A stretch of DNA of 64,000 nt, from assembly GCF_002257695.2 (NCBI RefSeq), contig NZ_CP155571.1. One strand, written 5' to 3'. The DNA comes from Sporomusa acidovorans. GTDB taxonomy: Bacteria > Bacillota > Negativicutes > Sporomusales > Sporomusaceae. The position numbers and the translations under genes were made by a program. The notes under the pieces are model-generated. The model worked only from the letters and a program-made list of their open reading frames with translations. It did not search any database and was not told the DNA's origin. Every line of letters begins with the position of its first letter. Positions within the stretch are counted from its first letter, which is position 1. This document shows, piece after piece, positions 24,574-32,855 of this stretch.

Positions 24574-26559
24574 TTAAAATGACGGCAATCTCGACCAGGG
24601 CCATTTCCAGAAAGGCTGCCTCTTTTGTTCTTGATCAGGTGCTTGCGGTTTAGTCTCATTGGGAGTTGTTCCCTGCTTAATCCAGTCTTCTATTCTCGGT
24701 GCCGTTGGCTGAGTTCCCTGAATAAAGGCACTATATTCGACCTCCTTGCAGCCGCTTGTAGCTAGTTTACCGGTATTTGTACAAATAGGGATACCGGCTA
24801 CCACATTAGGAGGTATGGGAAAGTCAGTAGGTGGCGTATTGGCAATTATTTTAGAAACCATTTTACCCCACATTGCCGAGACCTCAGTACCTGAGATGCC
24901 TACTGGTTTGCGGTTGTCATTGCCAACATAGATTCCGACAACTACATCGGGAGTGTAGCCAATAAACCAGGCAGTTTCATAATTATCTGTAGTTCCTGTT
25001 TTACCGGCAGCCGGGCGGCCAAGATTAGCTGGCGTTGCTGTGCCGTCTTGTAAGACTCCTTTGAGCATATCTGTTAAAATATAAGCTGTTTCAGGTTTAA
25101 GAGCCGCTTGTTGTTCTAGTTTAGCTTCCTCAAGAATTTGCCCATTTTCATCAAGAACCTTAACGATTGCTATTGGTTTGGATAAGATGCCGTTATTAGC
25201 AAAAGCGGTATACGCTGCTGTCAATTCCCATAGATTTACTCCTTTGGTGAGTCCGCCTAGCGCCGAAGCCAGATTGTTATCTTCAGGTGCCAAAGTAGTA
25301 ATTCCCAGGTTTTGTGCAAGACTTAACGCTTGGCCGATGCCAATTTGTTGCCCGAGCTTTACTGCAGCTACATTAACCGACCAGCGTAATGCCTTTTTCA
25401 TTGTGATTGGGCCACGATATTTTTTATCATAGTTAGTTGGCGAATAACCATTTATATTAACCGGTTCATCAATAATAATCGCATTGGCAGCGAGTCCTTG
25501 ATTAAGTGCGGCTGCGTATAAAAAGGGTTTAAAAGCCGAGCCTGGCTGCCGGACTTCGGCAAACACCCGGTTAATTTGGCTTTCTTCGTAATTGCGTCCG
25601 CCAACCATAGCTTTTACATAACCTGTTTTCGGATCAAGAGCCAGTACTGCTCCTTGCAGTTGTCCCAAAACAGCTTCCGCTGCTTGCTGCTGGGCTATAT
25701 CGAGGGTTGTATACACTCTAAGCCCGCCTTTATAGACCCGGCTAGTGCCATAACGGTCAACTAATTCTTTGGCCACATAGTCTAAAAAATAGGAAGCTTG
25801 TACTACTCGCCTTTTTTTGCCGGCAAGTTTAATAGGTTCATTTTTGGCATTTTGAGCTTCCTGAGCCGTTATATAGCCTTCCTTGACCATACCATCCAGG
25901 ACTATTGCGCGGCGTGCTGTAGCAGCCTGTAAATCAATATATGGCGAGTAAATGTTAGGACCACGCGGTAGTCCTGCCAACATTGCACTTTCGGACAACG
26001 ATAGATCTTTTGCATGTTTGCCAAAATACATTTGGGCGGCAGCCTCTACTCCGTAAGCCCCTTCGCCAAAATAAATCTGGTTCAGGTACGCCTGCAGGAT
26101 TTCCTGTTTGGAAAACTTGTAATCAATAATCATGGCCAATAAGGCCTCTTTTATTTTACGAACAAATGTTCTATCTTGCGTTAAAAACATGTTTTTGGCT
26201 AGTTGCTGAGTTATGGTACTGCCGCCTTCCACCAGTCCGCCATGGCGGATATTGACCATTATTGCCCGAAGAATACCAATAGGATCTATACCGAAATGAC
26301 TATAAAAACGCGTATCTTCATTAGCGATAATGGCTTGTTGAATATAGGGGGACATATTGTTAATCGTTACCACTACTCGGTTTTCTTCGAATAATTTGGA
26401 GATTAGCTGGCCATTTATATCAAATACTTGAGTAGCTGCCACTAGATTCAAATCATTTAAATTGTCGGTTCCAGGCAAGCCCCAAAATGCAAAACAGGTA
26501 TTAGATAGCGTGATAAATAAGAGAGCAAGGATAATAATTCTATTACTAAAGTTTTTCAT
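24574..26559 (-). CDS. Class A penicillin-binding protein (PBP1a family)
   Basis: This bifunctional peptidoglycan synthase has 661 residues. After a signal-anchor (7-25) comes a GT51 transglycosylase domain (about 55-230; catalytic Glu81 in NEDTRFYSH, then GGSTITQQLAKN). The transpeptidase domain (about 300-570) has Ser341 in RQPGSAFKP, the SVN motif at 394-396 and KTGTTD at 520-525. A Pro/Gln/Lys-rich tail ends in a Trp-rich stretch. All catalytic motifs are intact. The ATG has AGGAG upstream. It is divergent from the polysaccharide deacetylase across about 130 bp. Confidence 0.95.
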   Translation of the reverse strand: MKNFSNRIIILALLFITLSNTCFAFWGLPGTDNLNDLNLVAATQVFDINGQLISKLFEENRVVVTINNMSPYIQQAIIANEDTRFYSHFGIDPIGILRAIMVNIRHGGLVEGGSTITQQLAKNMFLTQDRTFVRKIKEALLAMIIDYKFSKQEILQAYLNQIYFGEGAYGVEAAAQMYFGKHAKDLSLSESAMLAGLPRGPNIYSPYIDLQAATARRAIVLDGMVKEGYITAQEAQNAKNEPIKLAGKKRRVVQASYFLDYVAKELVDRYGTSRVYKGGLRVYTTLDIAQQQAAEAVLGQLQGAVLALDPKTGYVKAMVGGRNYEESQINRVFAEVRQPGSAFKPFLYAAALNQGLAANAIIIDEPVNINGYSPTNYDKKYRGPITMKKALRWSVNVAAVKLGQQIGIGQALSLAQNLGITTLAPEDNNLASALGGLTKGVNLWELTAAYTAFANNGILSKPIAIVKVLDENGQILEEAKLEQQAALKPETAYILTDMLKGVLQDGTATPANLGRPAAGKTGTTDNYETAWFIGYTPDVVVGIYVGNDNRKPVGISGTEVSAMWGKMVSKIIANTPPTDFPIPPNVVAGIPICTNTGKLATSGCKEVEYSAFIQGTQPTAPRIEDWIKQGTTPNETKPQAPDQEQKRQPFWKWPWSRLPSF

Positions 26560-26687
26560 AAATAAACACTCCTCTTAGAAAATAGTATCCCCAAGCTTCC
26601 TTACTTTTACATGCAGGAATAGCCTGTTTGGCAGAGAATATACAAAAAATATACGCAGCTACTATATTATTCAAACAGGAGTGCTAC

Positions 26688-27617
26688 ATGAGACATAAAA
26701 CGAAATTCTTTCAGGCAATTTGCGCGTTAAGTGCCGTGTGCCTTACTATATTAGTGTCTTCTCCTTTGGTTTTGCTGGCCTTTGCTGACTCTACCCTTTC
26801 AACTCCGGTAGCTGATATAACTTCTGATCAGGAAATTCCAATTGCTACAAATCATTATACCATGACTGACAATGCAGTTGATGCCTACTTTATGAACGAA
26901 AATCCTGAGAATCCTCCTCCAGCGGCAAAACCGGTATATGATCTTTTTACAATTGAGGAGAGGCAGGAAAAAGGATTAGAATTAGCAACACCAAAAGTAA
27001 GTCCGTATTACGGGCAAAGAGTAATTTACCTTACTTTTGACGATGGGCCTGAGCCGGAAAATACACCGGCTGTGCTTGATATTTTGAAAAAAAACGGCAT
27101 AAAGGCAACCTTCTTTGTAGTAGGTACTCAAGTCGAAAAATATCCGGAGGTTTTGCGCCGAATTTATCAAGATGGTCACGCTATTGGTAATCATTCATAC
27201 AATCATGTATACCGCGAGCTTTATCAGTCAACTAACGCTTATTTTTCCCAACTTCGTCACACTGATGAAATTATAAAAAATGTAATTGGCGTGCGACCGC
27301 GCATTTCCAGAGCACCTGGTGGCTCAGCCGGAAGTTTTACCAAAGAATATTGGGAAACCCTAAAAAAACTTGGCTATGTCGAAGTTGGTTGGAATGTTAG
27401 TTCAGGCGATGCCTCCAAGGCGAAAGCGAACGGGATAATAAATAACATAATTGCACAAATGGATAACAAAAATTTGTGGAGCCATGCGACATTGCTTATG
27501 CATGATGGCCGGGGACATGCCGAAACGGTGAAAGCTTTGCCGGATATTATAAAATTTTTTAAAGACCGTCAGTTTGAGTTTCGCGTGGTTAATTTTGAAA
27601 CACCGTCGCCTTGGTAG
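26688..27617 (+). CDS. Polysaccharide deacetylase (NodB/PdaA-like), exported
   Basis: This 309-residue protein has a signal-anchor (about 8-34), a linker, and a NodB homology domain with motif 1 TFDDG (116-120), metal ligands His169 and His173 in GNHSYNH, motif 3 SRAPGGSAG and LLMHDG. Enzymes of this class remove acetyl groups from peptidoglycan or poly-GlcNAc; PdaA acts in spore cortex formation, but the assignment to that subgroup is tentative. I use ATG 26688, which has AGGAG six bases upstream; the frame is open from 26628 with no ribosome site. It lies divergent from a class A PBP. Confidence 0.9.
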   Translation: MRHKTKFFQAICALSAVCLTILVSSPLVLLAFADSTLSTPVADITSDQEIPIATNHYTMTDNAVDAYFMNENPENPPPAAKPVYDLFTIEERQEKGLELATPKVSPYYGQRVIYLTFDDGPEPENTPAVLDILKKNGIKATFFVVGTQVEKYPEVLRRIYQDGHAIGNHSYNHVYRELYQSTNAYFSQLRHTDEIIKNVIGVRPRISRAPGGSAGSFTKEYWETLKKLGYVEVGWNVSSGDASKAKANGIINNIIAQMDNKNLWSHATLLMHDGRGHAETVKALPDIIKFFKDRQFEFRVVNFETPSPW

Positions 27618-27618
27618 A

Positions 27619-27650
27619 AAAATGCTTTGGACAAATGTCCAAAGCATTTT
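27619..27650. terminator. Bidirectional terminator between the deacetylase gene and guaB
   Basis: A perfect 14-bp stem (27619-27632 with 27637-27650) has an AAAT loop, a T7 run on the plus side and A-richness on the other. It separates convergent genes. Confidence 0.93.
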
Positions 27651-27672
27651 TTTAATGTATATAGCTTCCTTA

Positions 27673-29127
27673 TCAGCCGCTGTAATTAGGGGCTTCTTTT
27701 GTTATGTTAATGTCATGCGGATGACTTTCTTTTAAACCGGCACCGGTAATCCGGATAAATTGAGTTTTGTCAATAAGTTCTTGAATATTGCGTACTCCAC
27801 AGTACCCCATTCCGGCGCGAAGACCACCAATTAACTGAAATACCGTGTCTGCTACCGAACCCTTATAGGGTACTCTACCTTCTATGCCTTCAGGAACTAA
27901 CTTGTCCATGTTTTCCTGGAAGTAACGGTCTTTACTACCTTCGGCCATGGCTCCCAGCGATCCCATCCCCCGGTAAACTTTATAGCTTCGCCCCTGATAA
28001 ATAATAGTCTCGCCAGGACTTTCCTCTGTTCCTGCAAGCAGATTGCCGATCATAACAATCTGAGCACCGGCGGCAATGGCCTTAGCTACGTCACCTGAGT
28101 ATTTGATACCACCGTCGGCAATGATAGGCACGTTGTATTCACGTGCGGCTTTAGCACAATTATAGATTGCCGTAATCTGAGGTACACCAATCCCGGCAAT
28201 TACCCGAGTCGTACAAATCGAGCCTGGTCCAATACCGACTTTGACAGCATCGGCACCTGCTTCGATTAAAGCACAGGTGGCTTCAGCGGTGGCAACATTG
28301 CCGGCAATAAGATCAACATGAGGAAAAGCATTTTTAATTTTCCGTACAGAATTAAGTACCCCTATTGAATGGCCATGTGCTGTATCCACAACAATGACAT
28401 CAACCTTTGCACCAACAACAGCTTCAACTCGATCCATCATATCTGAACCTACACCGATGGCAGCAGCTACTAACAAACGTCCCTTAGCATCCTTGGCCGA
28501 GTTGGGATATTTCTGCGCTTTCTCAATATCTTTGATTGTAATAAGCCCTTTTAAGTTGCCATCGCTGTCAAGCAACGGCAGTTTCTCAATCCGGTGCTCA
28601 CGCAATATTTCCTTGGCTTCTGTGAGCGAGGTACCAACAGGTGCCGTGATAAGGTGTTCTCTGGTCATGCAGTCGGAAATTCTGCGGCTTAAATCGGTTT
28701 CAAAGCGGAGGTCACGGTTAGTTAAGATACCTACCAATCTGCCATTGTTGGTTACCGGTACACCCGATATATGATATTTCTCCATAAGGTCATGAGCATC
28801 CTGCAGGGTATTGCTAGGCGATAAGAATATGGGATCAACAATAATACCATGTTCAGAACGCTTAACCTTATCAATTTCGTTAGCTTGTCTGGCAATTGGC
28901 ATATTTTTGTGAATAACGCCTATACCACCCTCACGCGCCATGGCAATTGCCATCCGTGCCTCGGTAACGGTATCCATGCCGGAGCTAATAATAGGAATGT
29001 TAAGCTTAATGTTTTTGGTTAATTGTGTAGATACTTGGGCTTCTCTAGGAAGTACTTCTGATTTTGCTGGCACAAGTAGGACATCATCAAAAGTTAAGCC
29101 TTCTGGGCCGAATTTGTTGTCAAACAT
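27673..29127 (-). CDS. guaB: Inosine-5'-monophosphate dehydrogenase
   Basis: GuaB oxidises IMP to XMP, the committed step of GMP synthesis. The 484-residue enzyme has the TIM-barrel start LTFDDVLLVPA, a CBS-domain pair inserted at about 95-210, the active-site loop GIGPGSICTTRV (Cys near residue 305), IADGGIKYSGD, MIGNLLAGTEESPG and YRGMGSLGAM. ATG 29127 has AAAGGAG seven bases upstream; the longer frame from 29172 lacks a site. No guanine riboswitch is visible in the 150 bases upstream. Confidence 0.97.
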   Translation of the reverse strand: MFDNKFGPEGLTFDDVLLVPAKSEVLPREAQVSTQLTKNIKLNIPIISSGMDTVTEARMAIAMAREGGIGVIHKNMPIARQANEIDKVKRSEHGIIVDPIFLSPSNTLQDAHDLMEKYHISGVPVTNNGRLVGILTNRDLRFETDLSRRISDCMTREHLITAPVGTSLTEAKEILREHRIEKLPLLDSDGNLKGLITIKDIEKAQKYPNSAKDAKGRLLVAAAIGVGSDMMDRVEAVVGAKVDVIVVDTAHGHSIGVLNSVRKIKNAFPHVDLIAGNVATAEATCALIEAGADAVKVGIGPGSICTTRVIAGIGVPQITAIYNCAKAAREYNVPIIADGGIKYSGDVAKAIAAGAQIVMIGNLLAGTEESPGETIIYQGRSYKVYRGMGSLGAMAEGSKDRYFQENMDKLVPEGIEGRVPYKGSVADTVFQLIGGLRAGMGYCGVRNIQELIDKTQFIRITGAGLKESHPHDINITKEAPNYSG

Positions 29128-29277
29128 TACTGAACTCCTTTCGTAAAACAGATCATAATAGGTGTTTCCCACTATAATACCATAAATAAACTTACCAAAT
29201 CTACCACTTTTTATGTTTGTTTATGCTTTTTCCTATAATTTTATTGCGCAAAGTGTAAACTAAAGTTGGGTGAGTAT

Positions 29278-30654
29278 ATGTTAAAACATTGGTATGACGC
29301 TAAAAAGCCACATAAAATAACCGGCAATGCAATTGTTAGGCAGCCAGAGGCTAGCGTGACAGAAAAAAAATATGATGTTATTGTTGCTGGAGCCGGTCCT
29401 GCAGGACTAACAGCAGCCTACTTTCTGGCGCGTGACGGACTTAATGTCCTTGTCATCGAACGTGGGCCTTGCGCAGGAGCAAAAAACTGTGGCGGAGTTA
29501 GTATTATGGCTGAGCATACGCATAAACTTTTCCCAAACTTTTGGGAGGAGTGTATTTGTGAACGACTCATTACCGATCAATCCTATTGGTTAATGACGGA
29601 AGACTCTGTTCTTTCCTCAAGATTTCAAAGTACACAACTTGCTGCTGCACCTTATAATCGGTTTTCAGTTAAACGAGTTAATCTTTATAAATGGTTGGCG
29701 GATAAGGCGGCTAAAGCCGGTGCTCAACTGCTTTTCAATCATACTGTGGAACAAGTCTTATTTAATGATAAAAATCAAGCTGTTGGTGTTCAAATGCTGG
29801 ATACCGATAAAAACAGTTTTTGGTCTGACATTACTATTTTGGCAGACGGCGCTAATTCTCTGGTAGCTGAACGGTCAGGTCTTTCACCCCGGGTAACGCC
29901 GGAGGACATGTCTTTATATGTGAAAGAGACGATTGCTTTACCAGCAAATATAATTGAAGAAAGATTTAATTTGCTGCCAGGCCAGGGGGCGATTATTGGG
30001 TTGATTGGTTATCCAACAGCCGGGTTTAATGGAACCGGCTCCATACATATTTTTAAAGAAAGCATAAATCTTAATGTTGGCATGTCAGTAGCCAATTTTG
30101 CCCAGGCTGGACTAAACCCCAACGATCTTTTAGAACGCATAAAAAAACACCCCTATATACAGCGACTGATTGCCGGGGGCGAAACGATCGAATATGGCGG
30201 AGCATTGATTCCTGAAGGAGGATTTTATGCCATTCCCCAGTTAGTGCATTCAGGTCTTGTAATTGTGGGTGATGCAGGCGGACTGGTCAATGGCACCCAT
30301 GGTATAAACCTTGCTATGTGGTCAGGATTTTATGCAGCTAAAGCCCTTTATAGGGCAAAAATTAAGCGGGATTACTCTGTGAATAACTTATCTTTATATT
30401 CAAAATTGCTCACGGAAAGCTTTGTCATGCAGGATTTAAAGGCTAATGCTGGTGCCGCTAAGCTAATGCGCGATATCCCTTACGCTTTTGATTTATATTC
30501 CCGGATGGCAAATGAAACGGCATACCAGATTTCAAGGGTATATCCAATGCCTAAACGGGCTAAGCGTATGTTTGTGTACAAAAAGATAACAAGTATGCAG
30601 CCAGTCCTTAAAATATTCTCAGATATCTGGAAGACATTGAAGGTGATTCGCTGA
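29278..30654 (+). CDS. fixC: FixC-type FAD-dependent oxidoreductase (ETF-quinone oxidoreductase family)
   Basis: FixC is the flavoprotein that receives electrons from the FixAB electron-transfer flavoprotein in the bifurcating FixABCX complex, or passes them to quinone. The 458-residue protein has the FAD-binding GAGPAG (38-43), ERG after it, CAGAKNCGG, ADGANS, and GDAGGLVNGTHGIN near the C-terminus. The stop codon overlaps the fixX start (TGATG). No fixA or fixB is present in the window, so partners must be encoded elsewhere. The ATG at 29278 has GGGTGAG close upstream; an in-frame TTG at 29266 is the alternative. Confidence 0.92.
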   Translation: MLKHWYDAKKPHKITGNAIVRQPEASVTEKKYDVIVAGAGPAGLTAAYFLARDGLNVLVIERGPCAGAKNCGGVSIMAEHTHKLFPNFWEECICERLITDQSYWLMTEDSVLSSRFQSTQLAAAPYNRFSVKRVNLYKWLADKAAKAGAQLLFNHTVEQVLFNDKNQAVGVQMLDTDKNSFWSDITILADGANSLVAERSGLSPRVTPEDMSLYVKETIALPANIIEERFNLLPGQGAIIGLIGYPTAGFNGTGSIHIFKESINLNVGMSVANFAQAGLNPNDLLERIKKHPYIQRLIAGGETIEYGGALIPEGGFYAIPQLVHSGLVIVGDAGGLVNGTHGINLAMWSGFYAAKALYRAKIKRDYSVNNLSLYSKLLTESFVMQDLKANAGAAKLMRDIPYAFDLYSRMANETAYQISRVYPMPKRAKRMFVYKKITSMQPVLKIFSDIWKTLKVIR

Positions 30655-30938
30655 TGCAATTACAGGATAAAATCGTATTAATTAACTTTAATCCGGATAA
30701 CGATTTTCAGCATGTTGCTGTCCAGGATCAAGAACAATGCAATAAATGTATAGAAAAACACTGCCTTACTATTTGTCCTTCCGGCGTATTTAAATGGGAC
30801 TACCAACCAGATAGTCCCATAATGGTATATTATAAGCAATGTATTGAATGTGGCGCCTGTCGATTGGCCTGTCGATTCGATAATATCCAATTCACGTATC
30901 CTATAGGCGGTATGGGGGTGGCTTATCGGCAAGGTTAG
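30654..30938 (+). CDS. fixX: FixX-type ferredoxin
   Basis: This 94-residue ferredoxin-like protein has two cysteine clusters: C29-x2-C32-x4-C37-x3-C41, and C63-x2-C66-x2-C69-x3-C73, the latter a standard 4Fe-4S motif followed by CRFDNIQFTYP, characteristic of FixX/YdiT. It carries electrons from FixC to ferredoxin or quinone-side partners. The start overlaps the fixC stop, so the two are translated together. The gene ends four bases past the stop of the convergent gene, so their 3' ends overlap. Confidence 0.94.
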   Translation: MQLQDKIVLINFNPDNDFQHVAVQDQEQCNKCIEKHCLTICPSGVFKWDYQPDSPIMVYYKQCIECGACRLACRFDNIQFTYPIGGMGVAYRQG

Positions 30939-31426
30939 TCTTTGCCTAACAAAAACGGCGCAAAGCCTAATTCTCCCCAATAGTGATTATCATATATTTT
31001 AATAAGACCACCTAGTCTCATAAGCAAAATTTTTTTGACATGGCTGAGAGAATTAAAGAACAGGCGGGTTTGCGGCTGGACGCTATTAGCTGCGGCTTGT
31101 TGATAAAATTGAATTGATTTATTAATTAGGGCGTAGACAGACCAAAGTCTTGTGCTCGTTCGCAGGCTATTGCTAGCGACTACGGTATTTTCTACAGCTT
31201 TCTGCCAGTTGCTGTCAGGCCCAAGCAGCAGACTTTCGTCGACAACTGGATATGTAGCAATGTCACTATCGATTTGGTTTGCCATAGATAAAAATTGTAA
31301 AAGTTCTTTTTGAAAATTATTAATCAACGAGATTGCTTGTGTGTTCACAAGATGCGCAGCATCTAGTTCCATTATTTGCTTGCTTATTGAATTTTCAAGC
31401 TCAAGTGCAAATTGTAATGGCAGCAT
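30935..31426 (-). CDS. Helical protein of unknown function (ferritin-like shape)
   Basis: This 163-residue, almost wholly helical protein is predicted as a four-helix bundle. Its last helix pair (NSVQPQTRLFFNSLSHVKKIL) resembles the C-terminal helix of rubrerythrin-like proteins, but the metal-binding Glu-x2-His pairs are missing. So it may be a structural relative rather than an iron protein. A GGTGG site precedes the ATG. It is convergent with and slightly overlaps fixX. Confidence 0.7.
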   Translation of the reverse strand: MLPLQFALELENSISKQIMELDAAHLVNTQAISLINNFQKELLQFLSMANQIDSDIATYPVVDESLLLGPDSNWQKAVENTVVASNSLRTSTRLWSVYALINKSIQFYQQAAANSVQPQTRLFFNSLSHVKKILLMRLGGLIKIYDNHYWGELGFAPFLLGKD

Positions 31427-31450
31427 ACTATAACCACCTTTTTATAAATT

Positions 31451-31474
31451 GGCCATTTCATTTACGAAATGGCC
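31451..31474 (-). terminator. Hairpin after the tautomerase gene
   Basis: The arms GGCCATTTC and GAAATGGCC (9 bp) enclose a six-base loop nine bases after the tautomerase stop; the minus strand continues AATTTATAAAA, a weak T-rich tail. Confidence 0.65.
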
Positions 31475-31482
31475 TGTTTAAA

Positions 31483-31668
31483 CTATCTGTCCGATGCTAG
31501 TACGCCAGCCTTGGCAATATGCTGGGTAGGTGCTTCGCGCAATACAATCGTTACTGCTTCCGGTGGGCACTTGGCTGTTTCTACTATGGCTTGGGTTACT
31601 TTTTTGACTAAATCTCTTTTTTGTTCCAACGACCGGCCCTCAAGCATATCAATTTGTACAATTGGCAT
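31483..31668 (-). CDS. 4-oxalocrotonate tautomerase family protein (DmpI-like)
   Basis: This 61-residue tautomerase subunit keeps the catalytic N-terminal proline after removal of Met (MPIVQIDMLEGRS) and the typical helix DLVKKVTQAIVE followed by the strand AVTIVLREA. Small tautomerases interconvert enol and keto acids; the natural substrate of stand-alone copies is generally unknown. A strong AAGGAGGGATATC precedes the ATG. It lies 15 bases downstream of a small unknown gene in the same direction. Confidence 0.9.
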   Translation of the reverse strand: MPIVQIDMLEGRSLEQKRDLVKKVTQAIVETAKCPPEAVTIVLREAPTQHIAKAGVLASDR

Positions 31669-31683
31669 GATATCCCTCCTTGT

Positions 31684-31902
31684 TCAATGAATAGAAACTT
31701 CGTCATCTATAGAAAAATCCCTGCCTGCAGAAACTGGCATTACAAACCAGCTTTCCACTTTTGAGGTTCGTGCTACCAATATTATTTTGACGGCACCATT
31801 AAGCATAAACGGTACTACCATCATTTCTCTTGGTCCGCTGTCGACACGTATCTTTGGTGGTTGAACAGGGTGAAGCATGCAGGCAAGAGAATTTGAATCC
31901 AT
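31684..31902 (-). CDS. Small hypothetical protein upstream of the tautomerase gene
   Basis: This 72-codon frame looks coding (mixed codons, beta-strand pattern VDSGPREMMVVPFML, then KIILVARTSKVESWFVMP). No ribosome site fits ATG 31902; an internal ATG at 31878 is possible. It lies between a decayed membrane protein gene and the tautomerase gene. It could also be the remains of a longer gene. No family is recognised. Confidence 0.45.
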   Translation of the reverse strand: MDSNSLACMLHPVQPPKIRVDSGPREMMVVPFMLNGAVKIILVARTSKVESWFVMPVSAGRDFSIDDEVSIH

Positions 31903-31962
31903 AGTAAATAATATAAAATACCCACCAAAAGGATTTGGTACGCCAAATTCTTTTTATTTATA

Positions 31963-32324
31963 TTATTCACGAATAAGACGGTTTTTACGCGATTTATACC
32001 ACCACATACCACCATATATTACGACTACCAGAAGAACAATTATAACAAGTCTTGACATATTTTCAGCTGCAAAAACAATATCATGTCCGAGTAAGACTTT
32101 TATTACTACAGGTGGTAGTTTCCCTATAATTGTTGCTCCTAAAAAGTCCTTGAAAGAAATCCGGCTAATCGTGCAACAGCTGTGATAATACCAAATGGCG
32201 CCAGTGGTAATAATCTGGCGATCAAGAGAGCTTTAAAACCATTTTCGGCACTATAATCATCAACTTGCTTTAAATAGCGGCTTTTGATAATCATATTTTC
32301 AACGGAATACCTTCCTAGTTTTTA
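31963..32324 (-). pseudogene. Decayed TVP38/TMEM64 (DedA-like, VTT domain) membrane protein
   Basis: Two minus-strand frames together encode the C-terminal half of a TVP38-type protein. The first frame (from about 32324) gives GRYSVENM, then ENGFKALLIARLLPLAPFG, and hits a stop at 32139. The second frame gives ISFKDFLGATIIGKLPP, a last membrane helix and a basic tail ending at 31963. The join, near 32150-32165, needs a frameshift, and the N-terminal ~90 residues are absent. VTT proteins are polytopic membrane proteins with proposed lipid or metal roles; this copy cannot be functional as read. Confidence 0.7.
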
Positions 32325-32338
32325 TTCTTATTTTTTAA

Positions 32339-32368
32339 AAAACAGCGCTGTAAGTGCAGCGCTGTTTT
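32339..32368 (-). terminator. Terminator after the small Cys-rich gene
   Basis: A perfect 12-bp stem (32339-32350 with 32357-32368) has a six-base loop; the minus strand continues with six T. It lies three bases after the stop at 32372. Confidence 0.88.
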
Positions 32369-32371
32369 TGG

Positions 32372-32572
32372 TTAATGCCATTGGACAATTTCTTTCCGAA
32401 AAATATTGCATGTACCGCTTAGCCAGTGAACACAGTCAGGGCAACGCCTAACATAATTATCCGCAGATACATTAAGAAGCGAATAACCGTAACCCATAGC
32501 AGTGATAATATGCTCAAATTCTTGACATTCCTCGGCAATGGTTCTTAGTTGTTCTTCCGAAAATTTATCCAT
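32372..32572 (-). CDS. Small hypothetical protein with Cys motif
   Basis: This 66-residue protein has an N-terminal amphipathic helix (SEEQLRTIAEECQEFEHIITAM) and a C-terminal CPDCVHWLSGTC, which could bind a metal. The ATG at 32572 lies 11 bases after GGAG; a GTG at 32584 overlaps that site. It is a single gene with its own terminator. The function is unknown. The Cys motif recalls the CPDC cluster in the protein at 6678-7202, but with different spacing. Confidence 0.7.
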   Translation of the reverse strand: MDKFSEEQLRTIAEECQEFEHIITAMGYGYSLLNVSADNYVRRCPDCVHWLSGTCNIFRKEIVQWH

Positions 32573-32735
32573 TGTGCAACACACTCCTTGCAGTTGTTTG
32601 CTTTAGTGTGTGCGCAACAGAAGAAAAAAATAAAAAAAGGAGACTGGAATTTTTGTAGAAAATTTTTTCTTCTATGTATAAAGAACAGTATTAATGTCAA
32701 TATTATTAATGTAAATTTTCTCCTCTCCCATAATT

Positions 32736-32763
32736 GACGGCTTTCGGGCCGTCCCTTTTTTAT
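32736..32763 (+). terminator. Orphan plus-strand terminator
   Basis: GACGGC pairs with GCCGTC over a six-base TTTCGG loop and is followed by CCTTTTTT on the plus strand. No plus-strand gene ends here: the neighbours are minus-strand genes stopping at 32856 and starting at 32572. The 160 bases upstream are AT-rich with no frame worth calling. Confidence 0.65.
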
Positions 32764-32855
32764 TTGGATTAAAAATTATAATTTAGTTGAATAGAGATCA
32801 ATGCTAAAAACACAGTTGATCCGGAAATCCTGCATAGCTATACAGACAGAGACGC

